Below are positions 1-8,685 of a stretch of DNA of 33,655 bases, piece by piece (positions within the stretch are counted from its first letter, which is position 1; each line of letters begins with the position of its first letter). Under the pieces are notes generated by a model. It was not told the origin of the DNA, made no database searches, and saw only the letters and a program-made list of their open reading frames with translations. Made by a program: the position numbers and the translations under genes. Source of the stretch: an uncultured Bacteroidales bacterium (GTDB lineage: Bacteria; Bacteroidota; Bacteroidia; Bacteroidales; GWA2-32-17); NCBI GenBank assembly GCA_937960415.1, contig CALGPK010000048.1, positions 1 through 33,655 of the forward strand, given 5' to 3'.

Positions 1-143
1 ACACAGGTATTCCAAAGTTATTAACAGATACCGTTAATTAGACACTACAAACCAGTTTTTAAAACCATAAAAACATAAGTCGCTGTATGTCGATTTGTTA
101 GATTTATCAAAAACCGAAATTTTTTATAAAAGTGACGAAGGCA
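1..143. repeat. IS-end direct repeat, copy 1
   Basis: This stretch recurs almost unchanged at 719-856. The first 90 bases differ at about one position, then the copies drift in an A/T-rich part and re-converge on AAAAGTGACGAAGGCA. In copy 2 the repeat lies directly upstream of a decayed transposase start, so I read it as the 5' non-coding end of an insertion sequence. Copy 1 would then belong to another element whose body lies before the window start. The outer boundary at about 143 is inferred from where the two copies stop matching. Confidence 0.7.
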
Positions 144-225
144 TTTGCAAGGCATACACAATCTCAGGCTAAAGATTTCCAATCGGGATTACTGCAAGTA
201 AATAATAATCGTAATGATTTTTTTT

Positions 226-387
226 CACCACAGAGGGCACGGAGGATTTTATTCTTCTTTTTCTCCGTGTATCTCTGTGTTCTCTGTGGTTAGATTTTTT
301 TCACCACAGAAGGTACAGAGTTTTTTTTCTCTGTGCTCTCCGTGGTTAGACTTTTTTTCACCACAGAGGGCACGGATGGGCACAGAG
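226..387. repeat. cluster of CACAGAG palindromic repeats
   Basis: Three related units begin with CACCACAGA at 226, 302 and 359. The first two are followed by inverted partners (263-293 and 329-349) that end CTCTGTGGTTAG or CTCCGTGGTTAG, so each can form a long imperfect stem-loop. The third unit lacks its partner arm. T-runs precede every unit. The CCACAGAGG...CACGGAG wording resembles intergenic repeats seen in many unrelated environmental bacteria and archaea; that comparison is from memory. An open frame across the region (214-426) is low complexity and is not a gene. Confidence 0.75.
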
Positions 388-499
388 TATTTTATTCTTC
401 CCGACTTCGTCACTTTTTATACCTAATTTGTTGATATACAAACACATACAAAATCACGTAGGCACTACACGATATGGTATGTAATTCTATTTCAATAGG

Positions 500-703
500 T
501 TATTTAATTAAAACAGGCATTTCATTTAATTCTAAACAGCATTTGCTTAATACAACCTTTTTTATAGCAATGTTGGGCATAAGGCGAACCATACACTGCT
601 TGACTTTATACCCAAATAGCACATTGTCAACTATTTGAACGGCTTTTTTGGGCGAATTCGGCGATGTTTTTACTCTTACAAACATGAGGCTAAGACAATT
701 CAA
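500..703 (-). pseudogene. remnant of IS1634-type transposase N-terminus
   Basis: The 67-codon frame contains MFVRVKTSPNSPKKAVQIV from residue 7, followed by a GYKVKQ..VR segment. This strongly resembles the start of IS1634/IS4-type transposases, which read roughly MFVR.K..PNSPR.SVQIV......KVSQKIVRH.GIA. After this the similarity fades (PNIAIKKVVLSK), and the frame stops after about 60 residues where the family normally runs to about 450-550. No DDE catalytic region is present. The family assignment is from motif memory. The true start would be the second ATG (685). It is not expected to encode an active protein. Confidence 0.55.
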
Positions 704-718
704 TTTATCTTAATTAAA

Positions 719-856
719 ACACAGGTATTCCAAAGTTATTAACAGATACCGTTAATTAGACACTACAAAACAGTTTTTAAAACCATAAAAACATAAGTCG
801 CTGTATGTGATTTGTTAAGTTTTAAAAAAAAATTTTTTTTAAAAGTGACGAAGGCA
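719..856. repeat. IS-end direct repeat, copy 2
   Basis: Second copy of the sequence at 1-143. It sits 16 nt upstream of the first ATG of the transposase remnant on the minus strand, which identifies it as the left end of that element. It ends in the GTGACGAAGGCA motif that recurs inverted near 403-413. Confidence 0.7.
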
Positions 857-1024
857 GGAAAAATTGCTAATGCCATGCAATTCAAAAATCAATTGATTTA
901 GTCTTTCTGATAAATTCATATAAATAGTTTAGCTTTAAACATTTGTGTTAGGTGCATTAATTAGATTGTGGTTAAAAATTCTTTAAAATATACTTTCTTA
1001 TTTTATCAAAATTCAACTTTGTGT

Positions 1025-1032
1025 TAACTTTA
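1025..1032 (+). promoter_or_regulatory. possible -7 box for the AsmA-like gene
   Basis: TAACTTTA matches the Bacteroidota -7 consensus TAnnTTTG at all but the last base and lies 16 nt before the ATG at 1049. No TTG -33 element was found at the usual 19-21 nt spacing, so the call is weak. Confidence 0.3.
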
Positions 1033-1048
1033 CGCAAAAATAAATTGT

Positions 1049-3925
1049 ATGGTAAAAAAAATCATTAAAATTGGTGCTATTGTTTTTTTTATCTTTTTAA
1101 TAGCCTGTATTAGCATTCCATTTCTTTTTAAAGATAAAATTCTTCAACTGATTAAAGACGAAATAAATAAAAATTTAAACGCACAAGTTGATTTTACCGA
1201 CTTCGACATGGGAATTTTTAAAACTTTTCCCGATGCTTATTTTCAACTTAATCAACTTTTCATTGTAGGCATTGAAGATTTCGAAAAAGACACATTGCTC
1301 AAACTTCCACAATTTACAGCAAGCATAAACCTTATGAGCCTTTTTAGCGATCAGATTAAAATAAAAAGCATTGAACTCGAAAAACCCACTATTAACCTCA
1401 TCGTATTAAAAAATGGAAAAGCCAACTGGGACATTGCTAAAGAAAGCACCGACACTAGCACTACCGTAACCGATACAACTCTGTCAAATTTTTCACTCGC
1501 TTTAAAGAAACTTATCATTCATCAAGGTCGCATATCCTACCTCGACGAATCATCCAACATTCAGCTCACCGCTAATCAATTTGACTACTTTCTAAAAGGA
1601 GATCTTAGCACCGACAGAACTATCTTAAAAAATGAGCTCTCCATCAATAATACACATCTAATTTATGAAGGAATTGCTTTTCTAAAAAATGCTAATATCC
1701 ATTTTCTGGCCGATATCGATGCTAATTTAAAAGACCAATTGTACACATTTAAAGATAATCAACTAGATATCAATCAATTTAGAATTAAGTTTGATGGCAC
1801 AATAGGATTACCCAACGATTCCGACATCACCGTCAATTTGAATTATGCCACTGAAAAAAACGATTTCAAGACGCTCTTATCGCTCTTACCCGCAGTTTAC
1901 ACTAAAGATTTTGAAAGCATTAAAACCAACGGCAACATTGCATTTAATGGCAGCATCAACGGCACATACAACAATGTCCAGATGCCAGGCTTTAATCTCT
2001 ATCTAAAAGTCGATAATGCTTACTTCCAATATCCCGATTTACCCTCATCGGTAAAAAATATTTTTATCGATTTGGCTATCGAAAACAAAAATGGCGATCC
2101 CGACAATACCATTATCAATCTTAAAAAGTTTCATGCCGAAAGTGCCAACAACCCCATCGACGTACAATTGCTAGTTGCTACACCCGTTTCAAATGCCAAC
2201 CTCAAAGGTATCATTAAAGGCAAACTCAATTTATCGGAGGTTAGCACATTTTATCCTATGCCCAATACCACTCTCAAAGGGCTAACCGAAATAGATGTAG
2301 TGTACGAAACCACCATGAAACAACTTGAACAAGAAAAATACGACGAAATAAACGCCAAGGGCTACATCAAAATCAGTTCGTTGGAATATGCATCGTCCGA
2401 TTTGTCGTACAAGGTTTCCATACCAGAAATGGAAACCGAAATTACCCCCCGTTATTTCGATCTAAAAAACTTAAAACTCATTATAGGTCAAAGCGATTTA
2501 AACTTAAAAGGCAAAATAGAAAACTTCATGGCTTACATATTCAAAGACGAATTGCTGAAAGGACAATTTTCGTTAACATCGAACCTGCTGAATGTCAATC
2601 AATTTTTAAGTTCTGACGAATCATCGTCAACAACTGCTACTACCTCCGACACCAACCAACTAGAAGCCCCATCGATCCCCAAAAACATCGACTTTGTATT
2701 TGATGCCAATATTAAACAACTTTTGTACGACAACATGGATATAACCAACGCCCAAGGCAAAATCATCATGAAAAACGGCATCCTCGACTTGGATAATCTT
2801 CAGTTCAATGCACTCGATGGCATGTTCAACATGAAAGCCAAATACGAATACAACGACGTACTACCAACAGCAAGTTTCACGTTTAATATGAAAAATATAG
2901 ATCTCAAAAAAACATACGAAACATTTGAAATGATTAAGCAAATGGCTCCTATAGTAGAACGTTGTGCAGGAAAAATTTCCGTATCGCTCGATATGCAAAC
3001 CAAACTTGATAAAAACTTATCGCCAGTACTTAATACATTGAACGCCACTGGAAACTTTTCGGCTCCGTACATCGTAGTTGAAAATAGCGAAACAGGCAAA
3101 AAAATTGCCGAGTTTCTTAAAAACAAGCAATACGAAAATTTTCGTGTAGAACAAATTAATGCTTCGTTTAGCATAAAAGATGGCAATATCGAAGTTCAAC
3201 CTGTTAAAACTAAAATTGGTAACATTGCTACAGAATTTTCCGGTAGTCAAAACCTCGACCAAAGCCTCAACTACGATCTATTGCTTCAAATACCCAAAGC
3301 AGCGCTGGGCAATCAGGCCAACGAAATTTTTGCTCAGTGGACAGGAACTGCCCAACAAGCTGGTTTAGCACTTAAAATGCCCGACATCATACCCGTTAAA
3401 GGACTGATACGCGGCACGCTCACAAAACCCGAAATCAAATTCAACCTGAAAGATATGGCTCAACAATCGATCGAAAACGTAAAAGAAGCCATTAAAGAAA
3501 AAGTAACCGAAGAAATTGACAAGGCAAAAGCCGAAGCCATTCGAAAAGCACAAGAAGAAGCCGACAGACTTATGCGTGAAGCCGAGCAACGATCCAACCA
3601 AATAATAGCAGCAGCCGAAGCCGCAGCCAAACAAATTAATGAAACCGCACGACAAACAGCTCAACAAATTAGACAAGAAGCCGATGCAAAAGCCAGTCAA
3701 ATAGAAAAAGAAGGAAAAGCCAAAGGTCCTATAGCAGAAAAGATAGCTAAAGAATCGGCCGATAAAATCAGAAAAGAAGCCGATAAAAAAGCTACTGAAG
3801 TAGAAAATAAAGCTCAACAAGAATCGCAAGCAAAAGTAAATCAGGCTAAAGCCGAAGCCGAACAAATAAAAGCTTCAGCAAGGGCACAGGGAGATAAAAT
3901 AATAGAAGAAGCTAAGAAGAAATGA
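1049..3925 (+). CDS. AsmA-family protein with C-terminal coiled coil
   Basis: A 958-residue protein of the AsmA/TamB superfamily, whose members are inner-membrane-anchored and are thought to form periplasmic lipid-carrying beta-grooves. Residues about 5-27 form one hydrophobic anchor (IKIGAIVFFIFLIACISIPF), followed by the typical AsmA opening (INKNLNAQVDFTDFDMGIFKTFPDAYFQL in parts). The long middle is repetitive beta-rich sequence, and the AsmA C-terminal region spans about 560-790. From about residue 798 to the end it changes to an Ala/Glu/Lys-rich heptad-like helix (KAKAEAIRKAQEEADRLM and similar) of about 160 residues, predicted coiled coil. Its stop overlaps the next ATG in an ATGA, so the two genes are probably translationally coupled. 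Family certain; the tail's role is unknown. Confidence 0.9.
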   Translation: MVKKIIKIGAIVFFIFLIACISIPFLFKDKILQLIKDEINKNLNAQVDFTDFDMGIFKTFPDAYFQLNQLFIVGIEDFEKDTLLKLPQFTASINLMSLFSDQIKIKSIELEKPTINLIVLKNGKANWDIAKESTDTSTTVTDTTLSNFSLALKKLIIHQGRISYLDESSNIQLTANQFDYFLKGDLSTDRTILKNELSINNTHLIYEGIAFLKNANIHFLADIDANLKDQLYTFKDNQLDINQFRIKFDGTIGLPNDSDITVNLNYATEKNDFKTLLSLLPAVYTKDFESIKTNGNIAFNGSINGTYNNVQMPGFNLYLKVDNAYFQYPDLPSSVKNIFIDLAIENKNGDPDNTIINLKKFHAESANNPIDVQLLVATPVSNANLKGIIKGKLNLSEVSTFYPMPNTTLKGLTEIDVVYETTMKQLEQEKYDEINAKGYIKISSLEYASSDLSYKVSIPEMETEITPRYFDLKNLKLIIGQSDLNLKGKIENFMAYIFKDELLKGQFSLTSNLLNVNQFLSSDESSSTTATTSDTNQLEAPSIPKNIDFVFDANIKQLLYDNMDITNAQGKIIMKNGILDLDNLQFNALDGMFNMKAKYEYNDVLPTASFTFNMKNIDLKKTYETFEMIKQMAPIVERCAGKISVSLDMQTKLDKNLSPVLNTLNATGNFSAPYIVVENSETGKKIAEFLKNKQYENFRVEQINASFSIKDGNIEVQPVKTKIGNIATEFSGSQNLDQSLNYDLLLQIPKAALGNQANEIFAQWTGTAQQAGLALKMPDIIPVKGLIRGTLTKPEIKFNLKDMAQQSIENVKEAIKEKVTEEIDKAKAEAIRKAQEEADRLMREAEQRSNQIIAAAEAAAKQINETARQTAQQIRQEADAKASQIEKEGKAKGPIAEKIAKESADKIRKEADKKATEVENKAQQESQAKVNQAKAEAEQIKASARAQGDKIIEEAKKK

Positions 3926-5919
3926 AACAACTGCTTTGTTACATATCTTTTATACTTGTTTATTCGTTGACGGGAGCACAAGACTGCCCGGAACCTGAAA
4001 AAAAGGCTAAAAAACTGTTCGATCAAGCTCAAGAAGCTTATCAAAAACATAATCCCGACTTAGCATACAAACTGCTTTTAGAAGCTGTTAGAGAAGATCC
4101 TAATTTTGCCCGAGCTTATTTAATTCTGGCTGATGTCAACGTTCAACGTGCAAAAACTACTCAAAATGCAACGCAGGTTTTACAATACAAAAATAATGCA
4201 ACGCAGTATTTCAGAAAAGCTGCCGATGCCTGCCCTTCCATCGACAATTACCGTGCCTGCTACGAAATTGCCTATCATTTGTATCAAAACAAAAAGTATA
4301 ACGAAGCATTGCCTTACATCGAAAAGTTTTTAGCCAACGTAAAAACATCGCCTTTTCTGCATGATTTAAAAAACATGAAAAAACATATCGACGTTTACAA
4401 TCAGTTAATTAACAATCCTGTACCTTTTAACCCTCAGAAAGTAGAAGGATTATGTTCCGACAACGATGAATTTTTACCATTAATAACTCCCGACGACGAA
4501 TTTATGCTTTATACCTTACGTACTACCAAAACCAACGAGCTTGGGCACACACGCAAGTACGATGTTTTCACTATTGCCGAACGAGTTCAAAATTCTAGCA
4601 AAGAAGCGTTTGCTAATTCGAAACCCATGCCCGAACCATTTAATAAAAACACCGAGTTTAATCAAGGAGCAGTAAGCATTACCATCGACAACAATCAACT
4701 TTATGTTACCATTTGCGAAGGACCTAACTGCGATATATGGGTATCGTACAACGAAAACGGCGAATGGTCTCCCTTGAAAAACCTTGGTGGTGCTATTAAT
4801 GGCAAACGTTCGTGGGAAAGTCAACCCTCCATATCGTCCGATGGTAAGATGTTGTTTTTCTCTAGCATTCGTCCCGGCAATATCGGCTTTGAACTCGAAG
4901 ACGAAAATACCCACACCAGCGATATCTGGTTATCAGTAAAAGACGAAAATGGCAACTGGCAACCTGCCAAAAATCTTGGACCGGTAATCAACACACCGGG
5001 CAACGAAAAAAGCCCTTTTATTCATAGCGACTCAAAAACACTTTACTTTTCGTCAGACGGACATTACGGTGTAGGTGGCTACGACATTTTCTATTCAAAA
5101 CTGTTACCCAACGGACAGTGGTCAGAACCCAAAAATATCGGTTATCCTATTAACACAGAAAACGATGAACTAGGCTTCGTTGTCAGTACCAACGGCAAAA
5201 AAGCTTATTTCTCATCGAACAAAATAGGCGATTCGAAAAGCTACGATATTTATTCGTTCGACTTATATGCCGAAGCACGTCCCCAAGAAGTTGTATTTTA
5301 TAAAGGGCAGGTAAAGGACGAGGAAGGCAACCCCCTCGAAGATGCACGGGTTATAGTAAAAAATGTCAGCGAACAACGCACATCCGAAGCTATGGTTGAC
5401 AAACTCACTGGACGTTATGCTGTTGTTATCCCCGTCGAAAAACCTAACGACGATTATATTTTAATGGTTAAGAAAAAAGACTATGCTTTTACCTCAAGTT
5501 ATTTCAAAGCCGAAGAAATTACCAAAGACAAGCCCATTAAAGTTGATTTTGAAGTTAAACCTATAGAAATTGGAAAAGTGGTTAAACTCAACAATATTTA
5601 TTTTGCATCTAATAGTGCCATTATCGAAAAATCCAGTTTGGCTGTACTCGATAATTTTCTTGAATTTTTAAACGAAAATCCTAACATTCGGATTGAAATT
5701 CACGGACACACTGACAACATTGGCGACGACAATAGCAACCAAATTCTTTCCGAAAAACGAGCAAGAGCTGTTGCAGATTATCTTATTTTGCAAGGATTAG
5801 ACAAAAAACGCATTGTGGCTACACGTGGATTTGGCAAGAAAAAGCCGGTTGCATCAAACGATACTGAAGAAGGACGATCACTCAACCGACGAACCGAATT
5901 TGTCATTGTTGATAAATAA
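3922..5919 (+). CDS. OmpA-family protein with TPR, PD40 propeller and CRD (PorE-like architecture)
   Basis: A 665-residue exported protein. Residues 1-19 are a signal peptide (cleavage near TGAQ). Residues about 25-150 are helical TPR-like (AYKLLLEAVREDPNFARAYL). A WD40-like PD40 beta-propeller spans about 170-450, with blades such as QPSISSDGKMLFFSS, SPFIHSDSKTLYFSSDG and GFVVSTNGKKAYFSS. A carboxypeptidase-regulatory-like domain covers about 455-550, and the OmpA peptidoglycan-binding domain about 555-665 (IYFASNS, HGHTDNIGDD, LSEKRARAVADYL). This order is the one described for PorE of the type IX secretion apparatus in Porphyromonas, but paralogues with other roles are common in the phylum. 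It likely anchors an outer-membrane complex to peptidoglycan. Confidence 0.88.
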   Translation: MKQLLCYISFILVYSLTGAQDCPEPEKKAKKLFDQAQEAYQKHNPDLAYKLLLEAVREDPNFARAYLILADVNVQRAKTTQNATQVLQYKNNATQYFRKAADACPSIDNYRACYEIAYHLYQNKKYNEALPYIEKFLANVKTSPFLHDLKNMKKHIDVYNQLINNPVPFNPQKVEGLCSDNDEFLPLITPDDEFMLYTLRTTKTNELGHTRKYDVFTIAERVQNSSKEAFANSKPMPEPFNKNTEFNQGAVSITIDNNQLYVTICEGPNCDIWVSYNENGEWSPLKNLGGAINGKRSWESQPSISSDGKMLFFSSIRPGNIGFELEDENTHTSDIWLSVKDENGNWQPAKNLGPVINTPGNEKSPFIHSDSKTLYFSSDGHYGVGGYDIFYSKLLPNGQWSEPKNIGYPINTENDELGFVVSTNGKKAYFSSNKIGDSKSYDIYSFDLYAEARPQEVVFYKGQVKDEEGNPLEDARVIVKNVSEQRTSEAMVDKLTGRYAVVIPVEKPNDDYILMVKKKDYAFTSSYFKAEEITKDKPIKVDFEVKPIEIGKVVKLNNIYFASNSAIIEKSSLAVLDNFLEFLNENPNIRIEIHGHTDNIGDDNSNQILSEKRARAVADYLILQGLDKKRIVATRGFGKKKPVASNDTEEGRSLNRRTEFVIVDK

Positions 5920-5957
5920 ATGAATAAAATTTCATAAAATCATTCCAAAATATCAGT

Positions 5958-5965
5958 TAACTTTG
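5958..5965 (+). promoter_or_regulatory. -7 box upstream of TonB receptor
   Basis: TAACTTTG is an exact TAnnTTTG match 19 nt before the ATG at 5985, in the 65-nt gap after the OmpA gene. No good -33 TTG is seen at the proper spacing. It suggests that the receptor starts a new transcription unit. Confidence 0.45.
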
Positions 5966-5984
5966 AAACGTAATTGAGATCAAC

Positions 5985-8672
5985 ATGAGGATATTTTGTT
6001 TATTTGCTTTTTTCGTTGTTACGACCATTGCTATTGCTCAGCAAGGTACTATTAAAGTCAAATTTGTTGATAAAGACCAACAACAGCCGGTAATAAATTA
6101 TCCAATCTGGATAAATACTCAAAAATTCATAACCGATGATAAAGGAACTCTCGAAGCAAAATTACCTTACGGTACTTATCTTTTGATTGTTTCAGGTGAT
6201 GAATACGAAACCTATACTCAAAAGATTGAACTCCATACCGAAGAATTAGATATTCAAACAATAGAATTAACTGCCAAAAGCTTTTCAAACAACGATATTT
6301 CACAAATGTCCGAACAAACCTTTTTGTCCGACGACATCGACGATAAACAAGGGCAAAACATTAGCGGATTACTACACGCATTCAACGATCCATTTACCAA
6401 CATTGCATCGTTCAATTTAAGTAGTTTTAATTTTCGTAGTCGCGGCTACGACGCTGCCAACTTTGCTGTTTATATCAATGGACTACCTATGAACGATTTC
6501 GAAAACGGACGTGCCAGCTATTCCGAATGGGGAGGATTAAATAACGTAACACGCAATAAAGTTTCTACTAATGGCATCGATGCAAGCAACTATGCATTTG
6601 GAAATATTGGCGGATCGACGAATATTTTAATGACTGCCGGCAGCATTCGCAAACAAAATCAACTATCGTATGCAATATCTAATCGTTCGTACACACATCG
6701 CTTAATGTATACATACTCAAGCGGATATAACGAAAAAGGACTGGCTTACGCCTTCAGCATATCGAAACGATACGCCGAACGCGGTTATGTAAAAGGAACA
6801 TGGTACGATGCCTATTCGTACTTTGCTAGTATCGAAAAAAAATGGAACAACAACCATCAAACCGCTTTAACCATATTCGGAGCACCATATAAACGTGGTA
6901 TGCAAGCTCCAGCCACTCAAGAATGCTACGACCTTATTGGATCTAACTACTATAATCCCAACTGGGGATATCAGGACGGAATTGTTCGTAATGCAAAAGT
7001 TAGAAAAGTAAACCAACCTATGATTTTCTTAACAGAATCGTATCGTTTGAACGATAAACAAAAGCTCAACTTTTCTACTGGCTATCAGTTTGGACGTTTT
7101 GGTACCACATCGCTCAACTGGTATCAAGCCAACGACCCACGCCCCGACTACTATCGCTACCTGCCCAGTTACCAAACTACACCCTATTTCCAGCAAATAA
7201 CCACCGATTATTGGACCTCATCGCCCAATGTTTATCAAATAAATTGGGATCAACTATACCAGATAAATTATTTAGCCACATTAAGCGGACAATCGGCTCG
7301 CTATATTGTCGAAGAACAACGAAAAGATAATAATCAATGGCTCTATAATATGCATTTTACTCACGATTTGAACGATCGTACTACATTAATTACAGGTATA
7401 AATGGTTCGGTGGGCAAAACTCATTACTTCAAAGTGCTCAACGATTTGCTGGGAGCAGCTTACTGGCTCGACATTGATCAATATGCCGAACGTGATTTTC
7501 CTGACAATCCGTCCATGCTGTTGAACGACATAAACAACCCATACAAACATATTAAAGTTGGCGATATTTTTGGCTATAACTATAACATTCATTTCAACAA
7601 CCATAATGCATGGTTGCTTTTTCAGCAAAAAACTTATCGAATTGATTATTATGCTCAATTACAGGCATCTACATCATCATTCTATCGCAAAGGCTTTATG
7701 AAAAACGGACGATACCCCGAAGCTTCGTATGGCAAAGGAAACATTAATACATTTATGCACTACGCAACTAAAGCAGGTATAACGTATAAACTTAGTGGAC
7801 GCCATATAATAACAACAAATGGTGCTTATATAACTCAACCTCCTCTTCCCGAAAATGCATTTATCAACGCGCGCACATCATCGCGTATAATCCGTAATAT
7901 AGAAAATGAAACTATCGTTGCAGGCGAAGCTTCATATATTTTCCGTGGAATTAACTCTGTTGCTCGTATTACAGCCTATCAAACATATTTCTACAATCAA
8001 ACCGATATTCGCAGCTTTTACCACGACCAATACCAAACGTTTGTCAACATCTTGCTGCAAAACATCGATAAAGTTCATCAAGGCATAGAAGTAGGAGCAG
8101 AAATTAAACTACACTCCAGTCTTTCGGTTGTTGGTGCATACAACCTTGGCAATTACAGATATACATCTCGTCCTACTGCAACTATTTCGTATGATAATGG
8201 TTCAAAAGCCGACACTACCGAAATTATTTATATGAAGTATTTCTATGTTCCTGGTCCCCAAAATGCAGGAAGCATCGGATTAAAATATCGTCATCCCAAA
8301 TTCTGGTTTGCAAGTATTCATTTTAATCAATTCGACAAAAACTATCTTGACTTTAATCCCGAACGCAGAACCGAACTTGCCATCAACAACCTAGGTCCCG
8401 GCGATCCATTAATAACACAAATAACTCAACAACAAAAGCTAAAAGGCGGCTATACTGTCGATTTCTCCATCGGTAAATCGTGGAAAATAGGAAGTCAATA
8501 TGTAGCCATTAACTTAAATATCAATAATGCATTAAACAACCAAAAACTCATTACAGGAGGTTACGAACAGATGCGTTTCGATTTTCAGAATAAAAACATC
8601 AACAAATTTCCACCAAAATATTTTTATTCATACGGACGCACATACTTTTTTATGATAAGTTATCGTTTTTAA
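5985..8672 (+). CDS. TonB-dependent outer-membrane receptor
   Basis: An 895-residue outer-membrane receptor. A signal peptide (residues 1-19, ending AIAQ) precedes a carboxypeptidase-regulatory-like beta-sandwich (about 20-95). Next comes a plug domain (about 110-235) with recognisable FNFRSRGYDAANFAVYINGLPMND and an SNYAFGNIGGSTNI segment, each cut here to its core. The rest is a beta-barrel rich in aromatic alternating strands that ends in MISYRF, with the C-terminal Phe usual for barrels. No SusD-like partner follows; instead a DUF5689 lipoprotein begins 13 nt downstream and is probably co-transcribed as its surface partner. The substrate cannot be told from sequence. Confidence 0.92.
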   Translation: MRIFCLFAFFVVTTIAIAQQGTIKVKFVDKDQQQPVINYPIWINTQKFITDDKGTLEAKLPYGTYLLIVSGDEYETYTQKIELHTEELDIQTIELTAKSFSNNDISQMSEQTFLSDDIDDKQGQNISGLLHAFNDPFTNIASFNLSSFNFRSRGYDAANFAVYINGLPMNDFENGRASYSEWGGLNNVTRNKVSTNGIDASNYAFGNIGGSTNILMTAGSIRKQNQLSYAISNRSYTHRLMYTYSSGYNEKGLAYAFSISKRYAERGYVKGTWYDAYSYFASIEKKWNNNHQTALTIFGAPYKRGMQAPATQECYDLIGSNYYNPNWGYQDGIVRNAKVRKVNQPMIFLTESYRLNDKQKLNFSTGYQFGRFGTTSLNWYQANDPRPDYYRYLPSYQTTPYFQQITTDYWTSSPNVYQINWDQLYQINYLATLSGQSARYIVEEQRKDNNQWLYNMHFTHDLNDRTTLITGINGSVGKTHYFKVLNDLLGAAYWLDIDQYAERDFPDNPSMLLNDINNPYKHIKVGDIFGYNYNIHFNNHNAWLLFQQKTYRIDYYAQLQASTSSFYRKGFMKNGRYPEASYGKGNINTFMHYATKAGITYKLSGRHIITTNGAYITQPPLPENAFINARTSSRIIRNIENETIVAGEASYIFRGINSVARITAYQTYFYNQTDIRSFYHDQYQTFVNILLQNIDKVHQGIEVGAEIKLHSSLSVVGAYNLGNYRYTSRPTATISYDNGSKADTTEIIYMKYFYVPGPQNAGSIGLKYRHPKFWFASIHFNQFDKNYLDFNPERRTELAINNLGPGDPLITQITQQQKLKGGYTVDFSIGKSWKIGSQYVAINLNINNALNNQKLITGGYEQMRFDFQNKNINKFPPKYFYSYGRTYFFMISYRF

Positions 8673-8685
8673 AAATTTTAGAATT

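Larger units (their letters stand above)
403..856 (-). mobile_element. internally deleted IS1634-like element
   Basis: Inverted ends bound this about 450-bp segment: CTTCGTCACTTTTTATA at 405-421 and its near complement AAAAGTGACGAAG at 841-853. Allowing mismatches, the match continues a few bases outward. Inside lie a degenerate transposase N-terminus (500-703, minus) and, upstream of it, the repeated IS end (719-856). It reads as a non-autonomous relic that lost most of its transposase. No clear target-site duplication was seen, so the exact ends are uncertain. Confidence 0.5.

Noticed and set aside
214-426. 70-codon open frame in the repeat cluster
   Set aside because: It translates the CACAGAG repeats (FFSPQ repeats) and shows no coding character.
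3365-3865. 166-codon antisense open frame
   Set aside because: It is the reverse reading of the Ala/Glu/Lys coiled-coil of the AsmA-like protein. The Phe/Gly-rich product is a composition artefact.
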